NCBI RefSeq assembly: GCF_901709675.1
Contig: NC_051087.1
Location: 14,934,067-14,998,066 of the forward strand
Reading direction: 5' to 3'
DNA: 64,000 nt
Source of the DNA: Syngnathus acus
Lineage: Eukaryota > Chordata > Actinopteri > Syngnathiformes > Syngnathidae
Positions within the stretch are counted from its first letter, which is position 1, and every line of letters starts with the position of its first letter. The position numbers and the translations under genes were made by a program. Shown piece after piece: positions 20,415 to 33,160 of the stretch. The notes under the pieces are model-generated. The model had not been told where the DNA came from. It was given only the letters and a program-made list of their open reading frames with translations, and searched no databases.

Positions 20415-23140
20415 AATAATAATAATAATAATAATAAAATATATTTATAACACACTTTACATTCGGGGGAATCTCAAAGTGCTACATGGCAAGTAAAAAC
20501 AAGAAAACAAAGCAAGGACAAATATAAAACAACTGGACGACAACCAGGATATGAGAGCAGGAATTACGGAAATGCTACAGTAAAGAGGTGAGTTTTAAGT
20601 CCGGTTTTGAAAGAGTCAGTGGATTGGGGTGCTCTTAGGTGGTCGGGGAGGGAGTTCCACAGTGTGGGGGCTGCATGGCAGAAGGCCCGGTCGCCCATGG
20701 TGCGTAACTTGGTTTTCGGGACGTGGAGAAGGTGTGAATTGGATGAGCGGAGGCTTCGGGTGGCAGGTTTTGGGGCAAGGAGTTCTTTGAGGTATGGGGG
20801 AGCATGTCCGAGGATACACTGGTGAGTGAGGAGGGCGATCTTATAATCAGTTCGGAATTTGATGGGGAGCCAGTGCAGAGAACGGAGGATGGGTGTGATG
20901 TGGTCGCTTTTCCGCACCCTCATCAGGATCCTAGCAGCGCTGTTTTGGATGTACTGAAGCCTCTGGAGGCTCTTGCTAGGGATCCCGATGAGTGCGTTAC
21001 AATAGTCTAGCCTTGAGGAGATAAAGGCGTGGACAAGTTTCTCAGCATCCGTCAGGGTAAGTGTGGGGCGGAGTTTGGAAATATTCCTGAGGTGGAAGAA
21101 GGAGGTTTTGCAGATGTGTTTTATGTGTGACTCTAGGTTGAGTTGAGGGTCCAGTTTCACACCCAGGTTGGTGACAGTGGCTGAGAGGGGGATAGTGTGA
21201 CCGGCGAATGAGATGCTTGTTATTGGGCAGGTATGGATCTGATGGGGAGTGCCATTTAACATGGCTTGGGTTTTGTCACTGTTGACTTGCAGGAAGCTGA
21301 GATTCATCCACGCCTTTATCTCCTCCAGACACAGGGAGAGGATGGATGAGGGAGATGGAGGAGGCTGGGTTGTGGAGGGCGGGGGGTCGAGTTTGAGGTA
21401 TAGCTGGGTGTCGTCCGCATAACAATGATATGAGATGCCGAACTTCCTGATTATATTGCAGAGGGGTAGCATGTAGAGAGTGAAGAGGGTAGGACCGAGT
21501 ACAGATCCCTGGGGGACACCGGAGGTGACAGTGTGAGTGTCAGATTTTTTCCCTCCGAGGGAAACGTACTCGGTTCGGTTCGAGAGGTAGGACTGAAGCC
21601 AGGTTAGAGCAGTGCCAGAGAATCCAGTGGAGTGAAGTTGGTTAAGGAGGATATTGTGGTGGACAGTGTCAAATGCAGCGGACAGATCCAACAGAATGAG
21701 GAGTAACGGGGAGCCTGCATCGGCAGCCATGAGAAGGTCGTTGGTGACCCTAACAAGGGCTGTTCCAGTGCTGTGGCCAGAGCGAAAACCGGATTGAAAT
21801 TTCTCAGCAATGTTATTGCGGGTGAGATGAGTGTGAAGTTGGGCAGCTACCACTTTTTCCAGAACCTTGGAGAGGAACGGGAGCTTAGATATCGGTCTGT
21901 AGTTGGCTAGGTTGTGCGGGTCAAGTGAGGGTTTTTTGAGCAGGGGGGTAATGATGGCTGTCTTCAATGCAGGGGGTACAGAGCCAGACTGGAGTGAGAG
22001 GTTGATGACATTGGTTATTAGGGGACTAATGGCTGAGGTTTCTTGTTTAATGAGGGCTGTGGGGAAAGGGTACAGGGCACATGTGGAGGGTTTCATCTTT
22101 TTGATGATGTCCTCTACCTCCGACTGCAAGAAGCAGCGGAGAGGCTGGACTGTCCCGGGTGGAAGGAAGGGGGGTGGAGGTGAAGTGGAGGGGCCAGAAG
22201 AGGAGAGGAGCTGGGTGCGGATGTTGTCAACCTTAGCGGTAAAGAAGGTCATAAAGTTATTGCACACTACCTCTGAGGATTCTGTTGGAGTGGTGGGTTG
22301 GGGTTTGAGAAAGTGGTTGATGGTTGAAAAGAGCTGTTTTGAATTTCCAGGGGTATTGTTTATGATATTGGAGTAGACCTGGGCACGTGCAGTCCCAAGG
22401 GCTTTTGAGTAGGCCTTCTGTTCTTTGTAGGTCTGTTTGTGCACGGTCAGTCCTGAGGCTTTGAGACGTCGCTCCAGGATGCGTCCAGTTGACTTCATCA
22501 GACGCAGCTCACTGGTGTACCAGGGGGCTGAGCGTGAAAAAGTGACTGTTTTGTTTTTTTGGGGGGCGTGGATACCTAGAAGTTTGGCCAAAGAGTTATT
22601 GTAATGGTCCACTGCCTTGCTGACTGATGGAAAGGTTGCAGAGGAGGAGGAGAGAAGCTGGAGGTCCTGTGCTATAGTGTCTTGATTGATGTTTTTGAAA
22701 TTTCTGAATGAGATTTGCCGCTTGGGTTTGGAGTGGGGGCATGGGAAAGGCAGTTCCATTTGAATAAGTTTGTGGTTAGACACAGCGACCTCGTGAACTT
22801 GTAGGTTGCTTATGGCCGATGAGGAGATGACAAGATCAAGTGTATGCCCTTTGTCATGAGTGTGGACATTTACATGTTGAGTGAGGTGTAAACAGTCCAA
22901 TAGTTGCAACAGGTCAGAGGCAGGGGGGTGGGAGGGGGTGTCGACATGGATGTTAACATCACCTAGTATGATTAGATTAGAGGAAGTGGAGGTACAGAGG
23001 GTAGTGATTAGATCGTGTAGTTCTGGAATGAAAGCGGAGTTTGGTTTAGGAGGGCGGTAAAAAAGTAAAACTGTGATAGGATATGGAGGTTTACATTTGA
23101 ATGCAAGAGATTCAAATGAGGAGTGATCAGGTAGAGGGAG
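20415..23140 (-). CDS. L2-clade LINE ORF2, 5'-truncated but open
   Basis: A minus-strand frame stays open from about 23110 to 20564 (roughly 850 codons). In order: the end of the endonuclease domain (IILGDVNIHVD), a linker, and RT with LLDLSAAFDTVHH (motif A), SGVPQGSVLGP (motif B), CYADDTQLY (motif C) and VTNLGVKLD. The C-terminal tail has SSRLDYCNALI and LRSSNSHLL, ending FKTGLKTHLFTVAFP. The start of the endonuclease domain is missing. The 3' end carries an AAT-repeat tail at 20415. L2 elements retrotranspose by target-primed reverse transcription. Absence of stops suggests a relatively recent insertion, though it cannot be autonomous without its endonuclease. Confidence 0.93.
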
Positions 23141-23149
23141 GGGGGACAG

Positions 23150-23840
23150 CTCGTAGTAGGCAGCCGGCTAACTGTGGAGGTTCGCCGCGGTCCAGGCGAC
23201 CGTGGGCCGACCGCGCCAGCCTCACCAACACCGTCCTCTCCTTCCTCGCCAGCTCCACCCGACAGGGCCTCTCCGCTCAACTTATGGCCCGTTGCGGTCC
23301 CGGCAACTGCGGCTCGACCGCTCCAGCCTGCTGACTAAAACTAGATGCTAAAAACTAAACTTTAATAATGGCTAAAACATAAATAAATAAAAACACTAAA
23401 ACTAAACTAATTCTGGTGGAGAAGCGGCGAACAATCAGCGCCAGAGTCCTCTCCCCAGATTACCTCCTCCAAACACCTCAGTTGCACCTCGGTCTTGTCT
23501 GGAGGCTCACGGTCAGAATCTGTTCCGTGTCCGACTGGACTTCTGTATATCTGTTCGCTGGCCGAGAGTCTCTATCCTGTCTGTGTCTTCGTTTCCCCAC
23601 CTACCTCCCTTCCAACTCCCTTTCCCTTCAATAACCCACAGACAGCATGTAGTCGTTCACGAGGCATATGTATGTGTCTCCTTTCAGCAGTCTCTATCCA
23701 AATACACAGTGCAGGTATTAAATGGGTAGTCCCGGTGAACATAAAAGGCAAAGACTGAGATTTTGCAAAGAACTTTCCAGGGTCATCATATGTACCAAAC
23801 GGCTGCGCTGGAAAGAATTGGGCCAGAAGAATAGAACAAA
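23150..23840. other. Non-coding interval, unassigned
   Basis: No homology recognised. The first 190 bp are GC-rich and the rest is mixed with short open frames. Confidence 0.4.
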
Positions 23841-23848
23841 ACTGATGC

Positions 23849-23928
23849 AGAAGTGGCAGGATTGAACCCACGCCTCAGGAGAGACCGGAGCCTTAATTCA
23901 GCACCTTAGACTGCTCGGCCACACTATC
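23849..23928 (-). tRNA. tRNA-Leu(AAG)-like sequence, possibly a pseudogene
   Basis: The minus strand has a type II tRNA-Leu layout: GTGGCCGAGCAGTCTAAGG (A box and D arm), anticodon loop TTAAGGC, a variable arm, and GGTTCAATCC (B box). The length of about 80 nt fits Leu. Mismatches in the acceptor stem and anticodon stem, and the CAATC T-loop, make function doubtful. Confidence 0.6.
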
Positions 23929-24072
23929 AACCACTTGTGATTTCTACATTGTATTTTGTTGACAAATCTATTAAACCGTGAACTCGGAGGATAAAAAGTT
24001 GGTTTTTCCACCAGCATCCAGGTTAGTGCTGCCCGACTGAGCTTTGTTCATAATGTAATGAAGCCTGTACAC

Positions 24073-24973
24073 CAGTGGTCCCCAACCACCGGGCCGCAGA
24101 CCGGTACCGGTCCGCGGGTCACTTGGTACTGGGCCGCGGAGGAAAAAAAAAAAAGAAAATTTCTTTTTTTTTTTTTTCATTGACGATCAATTCATTCAGG
24201 TTAAGACGCTCGTCCCGGTCACGTGACATGTTTCCCCAGTCGAGCCCGCAAAGCTAGCAAAAATGAGTAAGAATTTATTTTGAAAAATATAAAAAATTTG
24301 GCGAATCTCTCCCAATTACATCTGTTGGTGCATCTGAAAAATAAGGACTCTTGACACAGGGCGCTCGTCTCGGTCACGTGACATGTCACCACAGTCAAGC
24401 CCGCGAGGCAAGCAAAAATGAGCAAGAAACAGAGAAGTTTGGAAAGCTTCTTCGGAAAGGGAAAAACGTCCAATGAGGACACTGAAGAAGAAGAGGCTAC
24501 GACTTCTAAGAAAAGGAAAGCTGCATTTAAAAGAACATTTCTGGAGTCCTACTTAAAATATGGATTTATCGCCACAGGTGACTCTGACGCGCCAAGTGCA
24601 CTCCGCATATGTGGCGAAAGGCTAGCTAACGAGGCAATGAAGCCTTCAAACCTGCTTCGGCACATGGAGACCAAGCATCCTGCATTTAAAGACAAACCTT
24701 AACCACTTCGGGTGTCATTGTCTCCGATTACGCCTAGATGGGAACGGCTCATTTCTGAGAAAAGAGCTCGGTGCTCCCACTAATTCAACGTTTTATTTTT
24801 ATGTGGTTTATATTTGTTTTTATGCCAGTCGTATCATTTTATTTCATCCTATTTATATATATAAATATTTAAATAATAAATATATAAATATATTTATTTA
24901 TATAAAGGCCGGTCCGCGAAAATATTTCTGACACGTAACCGGTCCGTGGTGCAAAAAAGGTTGGGGACCACTG
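24073..24973 (+). mobile_element. hAT-type DNA transposon, internally deleted
   Basis: Terminal inverted repeats CAGTGGTCCCCAACC and GGTTGGGGACCACTG bound about 900 bp. GGTCCGCGG-type subterminal repeats lie at both ends. Flanking 8-mers (CTGTACAC, ATTTAGAC) do not match cleanly, so the target duplication is decayed or one flank was replaced. It carries a BED-finger ORF. Confidence 0.85.
24418..24702 (+). CDS. BED-finger N-terminus of a hAT transposase
   Basis: 94 codons from ATG: a basic and acidic start (MSKKQRSLESFFGKGK), then SYLKYGFIATGDSDAPSALR, ICGERLANEAMKPSNLLRH and a METKHPAFKDKP end, then TAA. It resembles the first finger of Zaphod/ZBED-type hAT transposases. The first zinc-binding cysteine appears lost: the usual ALCLxCGE reads ALRICGE, one residue short. 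The hAT catalytic core and dimerisation domain are gone. It could at most encode a DNA-binding-like peptide. Confidence 0.75.
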   Translation: MSKKQRSLESFFGKGKTSNEDTEEEEATTSKKRKAAFKRTFLESYLKYGFIATGDSDAPSALRICGERLANEAMKPSNLLRHMETKHPAFKDKP

Positions 24974-26515
24974 ATTTAGACCATTTAGGAAGTCAGCATC
25001 AACCTCACCCACCGGGGGGGAGGGTAAGTTGTAGTCCGTGATCGCCCGTATGCCTTGCCACATACTCCTGGTGTTATTGGCGTCGTGGAAAAAATCCTGA
25101 ATTTTTCGACTGTGGCTTCGCTTCGCTAGCCTGATGGCACGGTTCAAGTTGGCTCTCGCTGTCCTCAGTGCCTCCTTGTCGCCAGACTTGAAGGCTGAGT
25201 TCCGTGCTCGTAGCGTATGACGTACATCCTCAGTCATCCAGGGTCGTTGGTTGGCTCGGGTGATGATGTTCTTAGTGGTGCTGACGTCCTCGGAGCATTT
25301 GTTGATGTAGGCTGACACAGTCATGGCGTACTCATCAATGTCGATCTGATTGTCATATGTTGCTGCTGATTTGAACATGTCCCAGTCAGAGCACTCAAAG
25401 CAGTCCTGGAGTGCCTCCATGGCCCCCTCAGACCACACCCTCACCTGCTTCACTGTGGGTTTTGCTCTGATCAGCAGGGGCCTGTATGCAGGGATTAGCA
25501 TAACAGATAGGTGGTCTGAAGAGCCGAGGTGGGGGCGGGGGGCTGCTCTGAATGCATCCTTTATATTGGTGTAAACCAAGTCCAGAGTGTTCTCTCCCCG
25601 AGTTGGAAAATCCACGTGTTGGTAAAAATGAGGGAGAATAGTCTTCATGCTAGCCTGGTTGAAGTCCCCAGCAATGATGAAAACCCCCTCTGTGTGCGTG
25701 GATTGCAGCTCACTGATTGTCCGATAGAGAACCCTCATGGCCTCTTTAGTGTTAGCGCTAGGAGGCACGTACACAGCCGTGATGCTAACAACAGTAAACT
25801 CTCTGGGCAGGTAGAAGGGTCTGCAGTTAACAGTCAAAAGCTCGATGTCCGAAGAGCAGAAGCTGGCGACAGATCTAGCATTTTTGCACCAGTTGTTGTT
25901 GATGTAGACACACAGCCCACCTCCTCGGGATTTACCGCTTAGCTCGCTGTTTCTGTCGGCGCGGAATGTAGCGAGCCCCTCCAGGCTAACGGCGTTGTCC
26001 GGCATTGATGAGTTCAGCCATGTCTCCGTCAGGATGAGAGCGCAGCAGTTTCTAACTTCCCTCTTTGAAGAGAGTTCCAGTTTTAGATGGTCCATTTTAT
26101 TATCCAGTGAGCGGACGTTGGAGAGGAAGATGGATGGAAGCGGCGGTTTGTAGGGGTTAGCTCTAAGCTTAGCCGTTAGCCCACCTCGACAGCCGCGCTT
26201 TCGCCGCCGGTCACACCGCCTACGCTTACTCCTCCTCCGGCGTGTGCTGCCCGGCGAGCCCGCTGCGTCATGAGCTTCTGGGGCTAGCGCCCTAAGCACT
26301 CCGAGGCTACGCAAACAGACTAGGGTAGTTGTGGCTACGAGTCCGAAAACACTTGATGACCGTACCTCCAGCAGGCGCTGGCGATCATACACTAATCTAC
26401 TGGATGGATAAACTAAACTTTGTGTTGTTTGTAGTGTCCTAGGCGACATATTTTGTGAAAATCCTCCTCGATTGTTGAGACCCGTAGCGGCCGCGGCCAA
26501 CTGCGGCGCCGCCAT
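24974..26515 (-). CDS. Rex1-like LINE, 5' half: leader plus endonuclease
   Basis: A minus-strand frame opens at ATG 26513-26515 (MAAPQLAAAATGL) and runs without stops to 24974, where the hAT element begins. A basic stretch (RRRRSKRRRCDRRRKR) near residue 100 precedes an apurinic-type endonuclease with LSNVRSLDNKMD, ALILTETWLN, GGGLCVYIN, IIAGDFNQAS and LGSSDHLSVML. The linker then ends at ADFLNGLN. RT should follow but is not found beyond the hAT element. Layout and sequence parallel the 59205-58150 part of the fused ORF. Confidence 0.88.
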
Positions 26516-27463
26516 CTTGGTTTGTTTGAGTTCCTGCGCACACCAGTTTGGCTCAAAAATGCTGCTCAAACTTTCCAGCGACTCATTGACTACGTGTTAC
26601 GGGATCTGCCTTTTGTGTTTGTGTACCTTGACAACATCCGGGTGGCCAGTCCATCGCCTTCAGAGCACCTTTTGCACCTTCGCACTCTGTTTGAGCACCT
26701 TACAGAGCACGGGCTCATCATCAATCCTGTCAAGTGCGAGTTCGACCTTTCCACCATGGACTTTCTGGGGCACAGAGTCACAAAGGACGGGATCGTTCCT
26801 CTCCCGTCAAAAGTAGAGGTCGTCACTACTTTCCCGCGCCCAGTCACTGTCAAAGCCTTATAGCAGTTCCTTGGCATGGTTACCTTTTACCACTGTTTTC
26901 TCCCCAGGGCTGCCCAAGCCATGTGACCCTTGTATGAAGCTCTGAAAGGTGGCAAGCCTAAACACCCTGTGGACTGGAACCCAGAAAGGGACAAGGCTTT
27001 TGCAGATACTAAGACTGCCCTGGCTAAGGCTGCCATGTTGGCCCATCCCGCCTCCTCTGTCCAATCGCACTTACCACAGATGCCTCAGACTACGCAGTTG
27101 GTGCGGTTCCCAAACTATGGGTGGGTAATGCTTGGCAGCCGCTCGCCTGTTTTAGAAGGCAGTTGTGTCCCAGTGAACGGAAGTATAGCACCTTCGACCG
27201 GGAGCTACTTGGTGTGTACCTCGCCATCCGACACTTTCATTCACTGCTGGAGGGACGCCGGTTCACCGTTTTTGTGGACCACGAGCCTTTGACTTTCGCA
27301 ATGTCCAAAGTCGTTCAATCATGCTCTGGCAGGCAACAGCGGCAGCTGACTTGCATCTCGGAATTCACAATGGACATTTCACACCTTTCTGGAAAACACA
27401 ACCAGGTTTCAGACTGCCTCTACCGTGCTGTTGCGGGAGCGGTCCACCTCGGCTTGGACTACT

Positions 27464-29583
27464 GAGGAGCAGTGTAATAGTTTAATAGATAGGAATCTGA
27501 GCTCAACGTTCCTCAAAGCAGCGGATGAGAAAGAAATTATAAAGATAGTTTCCCAATGCACAAACAAGACATCCAAAGACTGTGATGACATTGATATGAT
27601 TACCGTAAAACGAGTGATTGAGGGGATCTCTAAACCATTAACATACATCTGTAACCTATCATTTCAGACCGGTATATTTCCAGATAAAATGAAAATAGCA
27701 AAAATCATACCTTTGTATAAAACCGGGAACAAACACCACTTCACAAACTACAGACCTGTATCATTACTATCACAATTTTCTAAAATACTGGAAAAACTTT
27801 TCAATAACCGACTGGACAAATTTATAGATAAATATAAAGTACTCACTGAAAGTCAATATGGATTTAGATCCAACAGAGCAACATCACTGGCACTAATTGA
27901 CTCAGTGGAGGAAATTACTAACGCAATAGACCTAAAACAATATACAGTTGGGATATTCATTGATCTAAGAAAGGCATTTGACACAATAAATCATGAAATA
28001 TTATTCAATAAATTACATCGGTATGGCATCAGGGGGAAACCATTAGAATGGATCAAGAGCTATTTAACAAAAAGGAAGCAGTTTGTGAAGTTGGGTGACA
28101 CTTGTTCAACGTGTTTGGACATTAGTTGTGGCGTCTCTCAGGGGTCAGTGTTGGGCCCTAAACTTTTTATATTATATATAAATGATATATGCAAGGTATC
28201 ACATATTTTGAAGATGGTTTTGTTTGCAGATGACACAAATATTTTTTGTTCTGGTAGTGATTTAGACATCTTAACAACACTAATAAATAATGAATTAAGC
28301 AAATTAAAGGTATGGTTGGACAGCAATAAATTGTCCTTAAACCTAAGCAAAACAAGAGTAATACTTTTTGGTAATCACAGAACTAATTTGAAACTAGAGA
28401 TAAAGCTGGATGGGGTTATTATTGAAAGAGTGAATGAGATTAAATTTTTAGGGGTGACAATAGATGATAAGATCAGTTGGAAATCACAAGTTAAACATGT
28501 ACAAACTAAAATCTCAAGGTGCATCGCAGTATTAAATAGAGCAAAACAGGCTCTGGATCATACAACACTTCGCATCCTTTATAATACACTAGTTCTTCCA
28601 TATTTCATATATTGTGTAGAAATCTGGGGTAATAATTACATAAGCACAATATATCCACTTATTATTTTACAAAAAATACAGGGATCATACAAATTATTCT
28701 TAGAAAATACAAAGCAAAAAATAATCTGTTGCCAACTAATATTCAGAATCTTTTCATTGGGAGGGAAGGGGGTTATAATTTAAGGGGGACATTTAATTAC
28801 AGGATAAGGAAGGCACGCACAACAAAAAAAACATTCTGTATTTCAATATGTGGAGTTAAGTTATGGAATACTTTGGAGGAAACGCTCAGGGAATGTTCAA
28901 ACATCTATCAGTTTAAAAAAAGATATAAAGAAGAAATTATTTTTACAAGGTACAGAAATGAGGGTGTATGAGTATCATGGGGTGCTTAGTAATTATTGAT
29001 TTACGTTTCTTTGTTGGTTTTGTTTGTCTGTTTGTCATTGTTTTGTTCAGGCTGTTTTTTATTTTTTGTTTATTTCTACCATTCAGGTATCTTTGTGTTG
29101 TATTTGAGGTATGTATGTATGTTAAGTGTCTGTGTGTGAAATATACGTATGTATTAATAGTGTGTAGGTACATGTTTAGTGTCTAGCGAGCAGCAGGTGG
29201 GAGATAATTTAGTAATTTAGTATTTTGTTGGGATAACTGAGGCAAAATGATTTGTGGCTGGGTATTTAGGGATTATTAAAAGGGGGTGGGATTAAATAAA
29301 TTATACTTCTTCCTATTCCTTTTCAGACATGTGAATGTGATTTATGGTTCTTTAGCGGTTATATCTTTATTGCTACGCTTGTAGTTTGTGTGTATGGATG
29401 TGTATATGTATATATATGTATATGTATATTTTTATATGTATATATATATATATATATGTATATGTATGTATGTAGGTATGTCTGTATGTGTATATATGTA
29501 TATGCATGTATTTTGTCATGTCTTTTCATTGTGTACAATAATCTTATTCTTTTTTCACGTTTTAAATAAACGAAACGAAACGA
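27464..29583 (+). mobile_element. Jockey/CR1-like LINE, RT part with full 3' end
   Basis: An RT frame runs open from 27464 to 28783: [38 protein letters not shown] (motif A), CGVSQGSVLGPKLF (motif B), MVLFADDTNIFCSG (motif C) and NEIKFLGVTIDDKI. After a frameshift near 28765 the C-terminal cap continues to 28971 (ISICGVKLWN). The 3' region has TATG-rich sequence and ends in CGAAA repeats at 29583. Target duplication GACTAC occurs at 27458-27463 and 29584-29589, inside the Gypsy pol fragment. It is 5'-truncated and has no endonuclease. Confidence 0.9.
29380..29515. repeat. TATG/TA-rich simple repeat in LINE 3' region
   Basis: Imperfect GTATATGTATA array in the 3' untranslated region of the LINE; not coding. 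Confidence 0.85.
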
Positions 29584-29880
29584 GACTACAGCAGCATGGC
29601 AGCAGAGCAGGCCACTGAGCCGGACGTGCAGGCTTGCTGTTCATCCACTGCTGGACTGCAGCTGCATGAGGTGGCATTCGACGACGCTGGCACCACTCTG
29701 CTTTGTGACATCTCTGTGGGCTCTTCTAGGCCTGTTTGCCTGTGAAGTGCAGGTGGCCTGATTCCGACGCCATCCATGGCCTCTCACACCCCGGTACCAA
29801 AGCCTCACAACGGCTGGTGGCAGCCAAGTATGTGTGGCACCGACTTAAAAAGGACGTGAAGCACTGGGCGACTGCACTGC

Positions 29881-30878
29881 AACCTACAGCAACAACCACA
29901 TAGTGAAATTTCCTGACGACACGACTGGTGGGTCTCATCACCAAGGGCGACGAGACTCCGTAGAGGTTGGAGGTTGACCTTCTGGCCACGTGGTGCAGGG
30001 ACAAAAACCTCCTGCTGAACGTCAACAAGACCAAGGAGATCGTTGTTGACTTCCGGAAGGGTCACACGCAACACCTGCTACTGACCATCGACGGTGCTGT
30101 GGTGAAGAGAGTGAGCAGCACCAGATTCCTGGGGGTGCACATCAGTGAGGATCTCTCCTGGTCCACCAACACCGCATCACTGGCGAAGAAAGCTCAGCGC
30201 GCCTGTACTTCCTGCGGAAACTCAGGCGAGCTAGTGCTCCTCCGGCCGTCATGACTACATTCTACCGTGGCACCATTGAGAGCGTCCTCTCCAGTTGTAT
30301 CGCTGTTTGGGGTGGTAGCTGCACTGAATACAACATGAAGGCCCTGCAGCGCATAGTGAACACGGCTGGTAAGTTTATTGGTGCTTCACTCCCCTCCCTG
30401 AAGGACATTTACACCTCCCGTCTCACCCGCAAGGCGACCGCGATTGTGAGTGATGTGAGTCACCCCACTCACTCTTTGTTTGATATTCTGCCCTCTGGGA
30501 AGAGGTACAGGAGCCTGCGCTCCCGCACCACCAGACTCTCAAACAGCTTCATACTCCAGGCTGTTAGGATCCTGAACTCTCTCCGCTCTTCTGCGTAGCG
30601 TCCTGTACTTTTGGGCTATATTCTGACTGTCTGCTGTATGCACATTGCTCCATTTTTGCTCCTCTTATTTATTGTTATTTGTTTATTTATTATTTATTCA
30701 TCACTCTTATTTATTCATTGTTTGTGCCTTCTTGTTTTTATTTTTTTTTGTGTTGTTTACTTGTATGTATATTGTATACTATGTCTTGTCACCGTGGGAT
30801 AGTGGGAACGTAATTTCGATTTCTTTGTGTGTCTTGGCATGTGAAGAAATTGACAATAAAGCAGACTTTGACTTTGAA
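29881..30878 (+). mobile_element. Rex1/Babar-like LINE, 5'-truncated, plus strand
   Basis: It starts near IVKFPDDTT (RT motif C with A changed to P) and continues [27 protein letters not shown], then after a frameshift near 30240 [12 protein letters not shown] and SLFDILPSGKRYRSL to 30598. The 3' end has GACTTT repeats. It is the same family as 17877-19029, more decayed. Inserted in the Gypsy integrase region. Confidence 0.87.
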
Positions 30879-31736
30879 CACCTGTGTCAAATGCCAACGT
30901 GGCAAAGTGCACCGCCACACCAAAGCGCCACTCGAATGGTTTCAAGTGCCAGAACGATGTTTCGACCACGTCAACATCGGCCTAGTAGGCCCACTTCCAC
31001 CCTTGCAGGGGAACACTAACGTGCTCACCATGGTCGACAGGACACTACGGTAACTTATTTAATAATGAGGTCAACTGTCAATTACTACACTGATGACCAA
31101 TTTAAAAGTAAATTTAATCTTGAACATGGAGTATCGATCATACACCGAAACAGCAGAAGCTTATATACAATTTTTCAAAATGTAAAAGATTACTTAGGAC
31201 CATTCGCCACACCCTTTAGTGTCATAGCCATCTCAGAAACCTGGCTGAGCCTGGAGAAAGGGGTGGACTTTGATCTAGAAGGGTATGAACTAAACTTCAT
31301 TAATAGGGCTGATAAAAGGGGAGGGGGGGCAGCCTTATATGTAGATAAAAGACTCAAATACAGGATTGTCAACCGTAAGACTGCTGCCATTAAGGATATA
31401 TGTGAATGTATTACCATAGAGATCAACATGGAAAAAAAGAAAAATATCACTGTCAGCTGTGTTTATAGAGCTCCTAGCTCCAGTATAGATACATTTAAGG
31501 AAATAATGGAAAATATCTTTACAAACATTGAGCAGAAGGTCACTTTTATTTGGTGATTACAACATAGATCTATTAAATCCTAATAATTTACCAGCCATAT
31601 GAAATTTGCAGTGGGTGTTTTTATTGATCTGAAAAAAGCCTTCGACACAATAAATCATGATATATTATTGCAAAAACTTGAAAGGTATGGGATCAGAGGG
31701 GTGGGGCTACACTGGATAAAAAGTTACATTGAAAAC

Positions 31737-32243
31737 TGTCATGATGTCGGGTTTTTGTAGATTGTTTTGGTTTGTCCTGTCCCTCGTGTTTTCACTTCCT
31801 GTTTTATTTTGTACAGAGCATGGGCCCTTCCCCTGCACGACCGTCCGCTTGACCTCCCCGGGATGATAACTACGTGCACCTGTGTTGTCTGCCCTGATTG
31901 CCCGCACCTGTGTCCTCCTCTCTCCGTATGTGTATTTAGTCTGCGTCTTCCCCTCGCCTTGTGCCAGTGCGTCTTGCGAGCCATGACCACCAGCGACTCC
32001 ATAGCCCCAGCTATTTCCCGTGCTTTACCCGTGCGATCTTGCCTTTGTTTTTCCCTCCGTGTGAGGCGCTTTTTGTTTGCAGTTCTCAGCCCTTTTTTCC
32101 TCGTGTAGAGGCACTTTTGTTTGTCTCCCTTTTCCCTCATTGTGAGGCGCCTTTTGTTTTTGGAGCGGTCATCCGCAGAGGAAATAAACTCCTTGAACTA
32201 TCGAACTCTGCATTCGAGTCCTCTCCCTGCTCTGAGCCTGACA
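31737..32243 (+). mobile_element. 5' LTR of the chromovirus element
   Basis: Starts TGTCATGATGTCGGG and ends GAGCCTGACA (507 bp). An AATAAA signal lies near 32184. Tandem GAGGCGCYTTTTG units occur near 32060-32160. The solo LTR at 5173-5751 belongs to the same family. Confidence 0.92.
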
Positions 32244-32258
32244 GTACGCACTGGCCAG

Positions 32259-33160
32259 ACATGGACTCGGCAGAGTCAGAACAGCTGGCCGCCGCAGTGC
32301 GCTCCCAGGCATCGACGCTAGCCCAACACCAGCAGCAGGTCGATGCCCTGGGAGTGGATGTCCACGAGATCCGGGTAACCCAAGAAGACTTCAGAGCGGC
32401 GGTGGCCACCCAGGTGGGATCACTGAGCCGACAGATGCAGGACATTGTCACGTTGCTGACCGCTGGACCAACAGCGACCCCCAGTCCACCAGTGCCCTCC
32501 CCGTTCGATCGGCAGATTCCCGCGCCCATGGCAATGGGAGTCAGGTTGGCTCCCCCTGAACGATACGCTGGAGAACCCGGGGGCAGCAAAGCATTCGTCA
32601 CAGAGTGTGAGATGCAATTTGAGCGGTCCCCAGGCGATTTCCCCACCGAGCGCTCCCGGGTGGCCTACCTGCTCTCGTACTTGACAGGAAGAGCCCGGGC
32701 GTGGGCAACGGCAGAATGGGCCCGGGATTCCGCCACCTGCCGCTCTCTCTCCGCGTTCGTCGAAGCCCTGCGCATGGTATTCGATCCAGTCTCCTCGGAC
32801 CGTGAAAAGGCGCGCGAGCTGTGCCAGCTGTCCCAGGGGCGAGAGTCAGTCAGCGACTACGCGATCCGCTTCCGCACTCTGGCCACAGAATGCGGGTGGA
32901 ACCAGACGGCCCTGTATGATGTCTTCCTCAAGGGCCTTTCTGGAACCATCCAGGACCAACTCGTTCCCCTCGATCTCCCCGCTGACCTCGACGCTCTCAT
33001 CGCGCTGGCTATCCGCACAGACAATCGCCTGCAGGACAGGAAGATGGAGCGCGCAAGCCGGAGCGCGACCGTCTTCCCCCCCCGTGGCCGGGTTGGCATC
33101 GCCGCACCTCGAGACACACCGCCAACCATCGAACACGGCACTGCTACCGCCCGGGGCTGA
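32259..33160 (+). CDS. gag: Gypsy gag (capsid), frame 1
   Basis: Starts MDSAESEQLAAAVRSQ with a predicted coiled-coil start (heptad-like AQHQQQVDALGVDVHEI), then a proline-rich linker and the capsid fold typical of chromoviruses (PERYAGEPG, FPTERSRVAYLLSYLTGRA, FVEALRMVFDP, YDVFLKGLSG, LIALAIRTDNRL). The frame stops at 33158-33160. The matching zinc knuckle lies in another frame from about 33070, so a one-base shift at the C8 run near 33077 cuts gag before its nucleocapsid. Whether this is mutation or a programmed shift cannot be told from one copy; a homopolymer indel is simplest. Confidence 0.88.

Larger units (their letters stand above)
26521..31050 (+). pseudogene. Ty3/Gypsy pol fragment (RT-RNaseH-integrase start), host of nested LINEs
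   Basis: Segment 26521-27463 holds the RT C-terminal half (FVYLDNIR in place of YLDD, FLGHRVTKDG) and RNase H (FDRELLGVYLAIRHF, FVDHEPLTF). Two in-frame stops fall near 26863 and 26923 and a frameshift near 27090. Segment 29584-29880 is the connection domain (MAAEQATEPDVQAC). Segment 30879-31050 is the integrase zinc-finger end and core start (CVKCQRGKVHRHTKAP, VGPLPP). The interruptions are LINEs at 27464-29583 and 29881-30878. The altered YLDN motif and the stops show it is dead. The remainder of integrase is not found after 38.5 kb. Confidence 0.88.
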
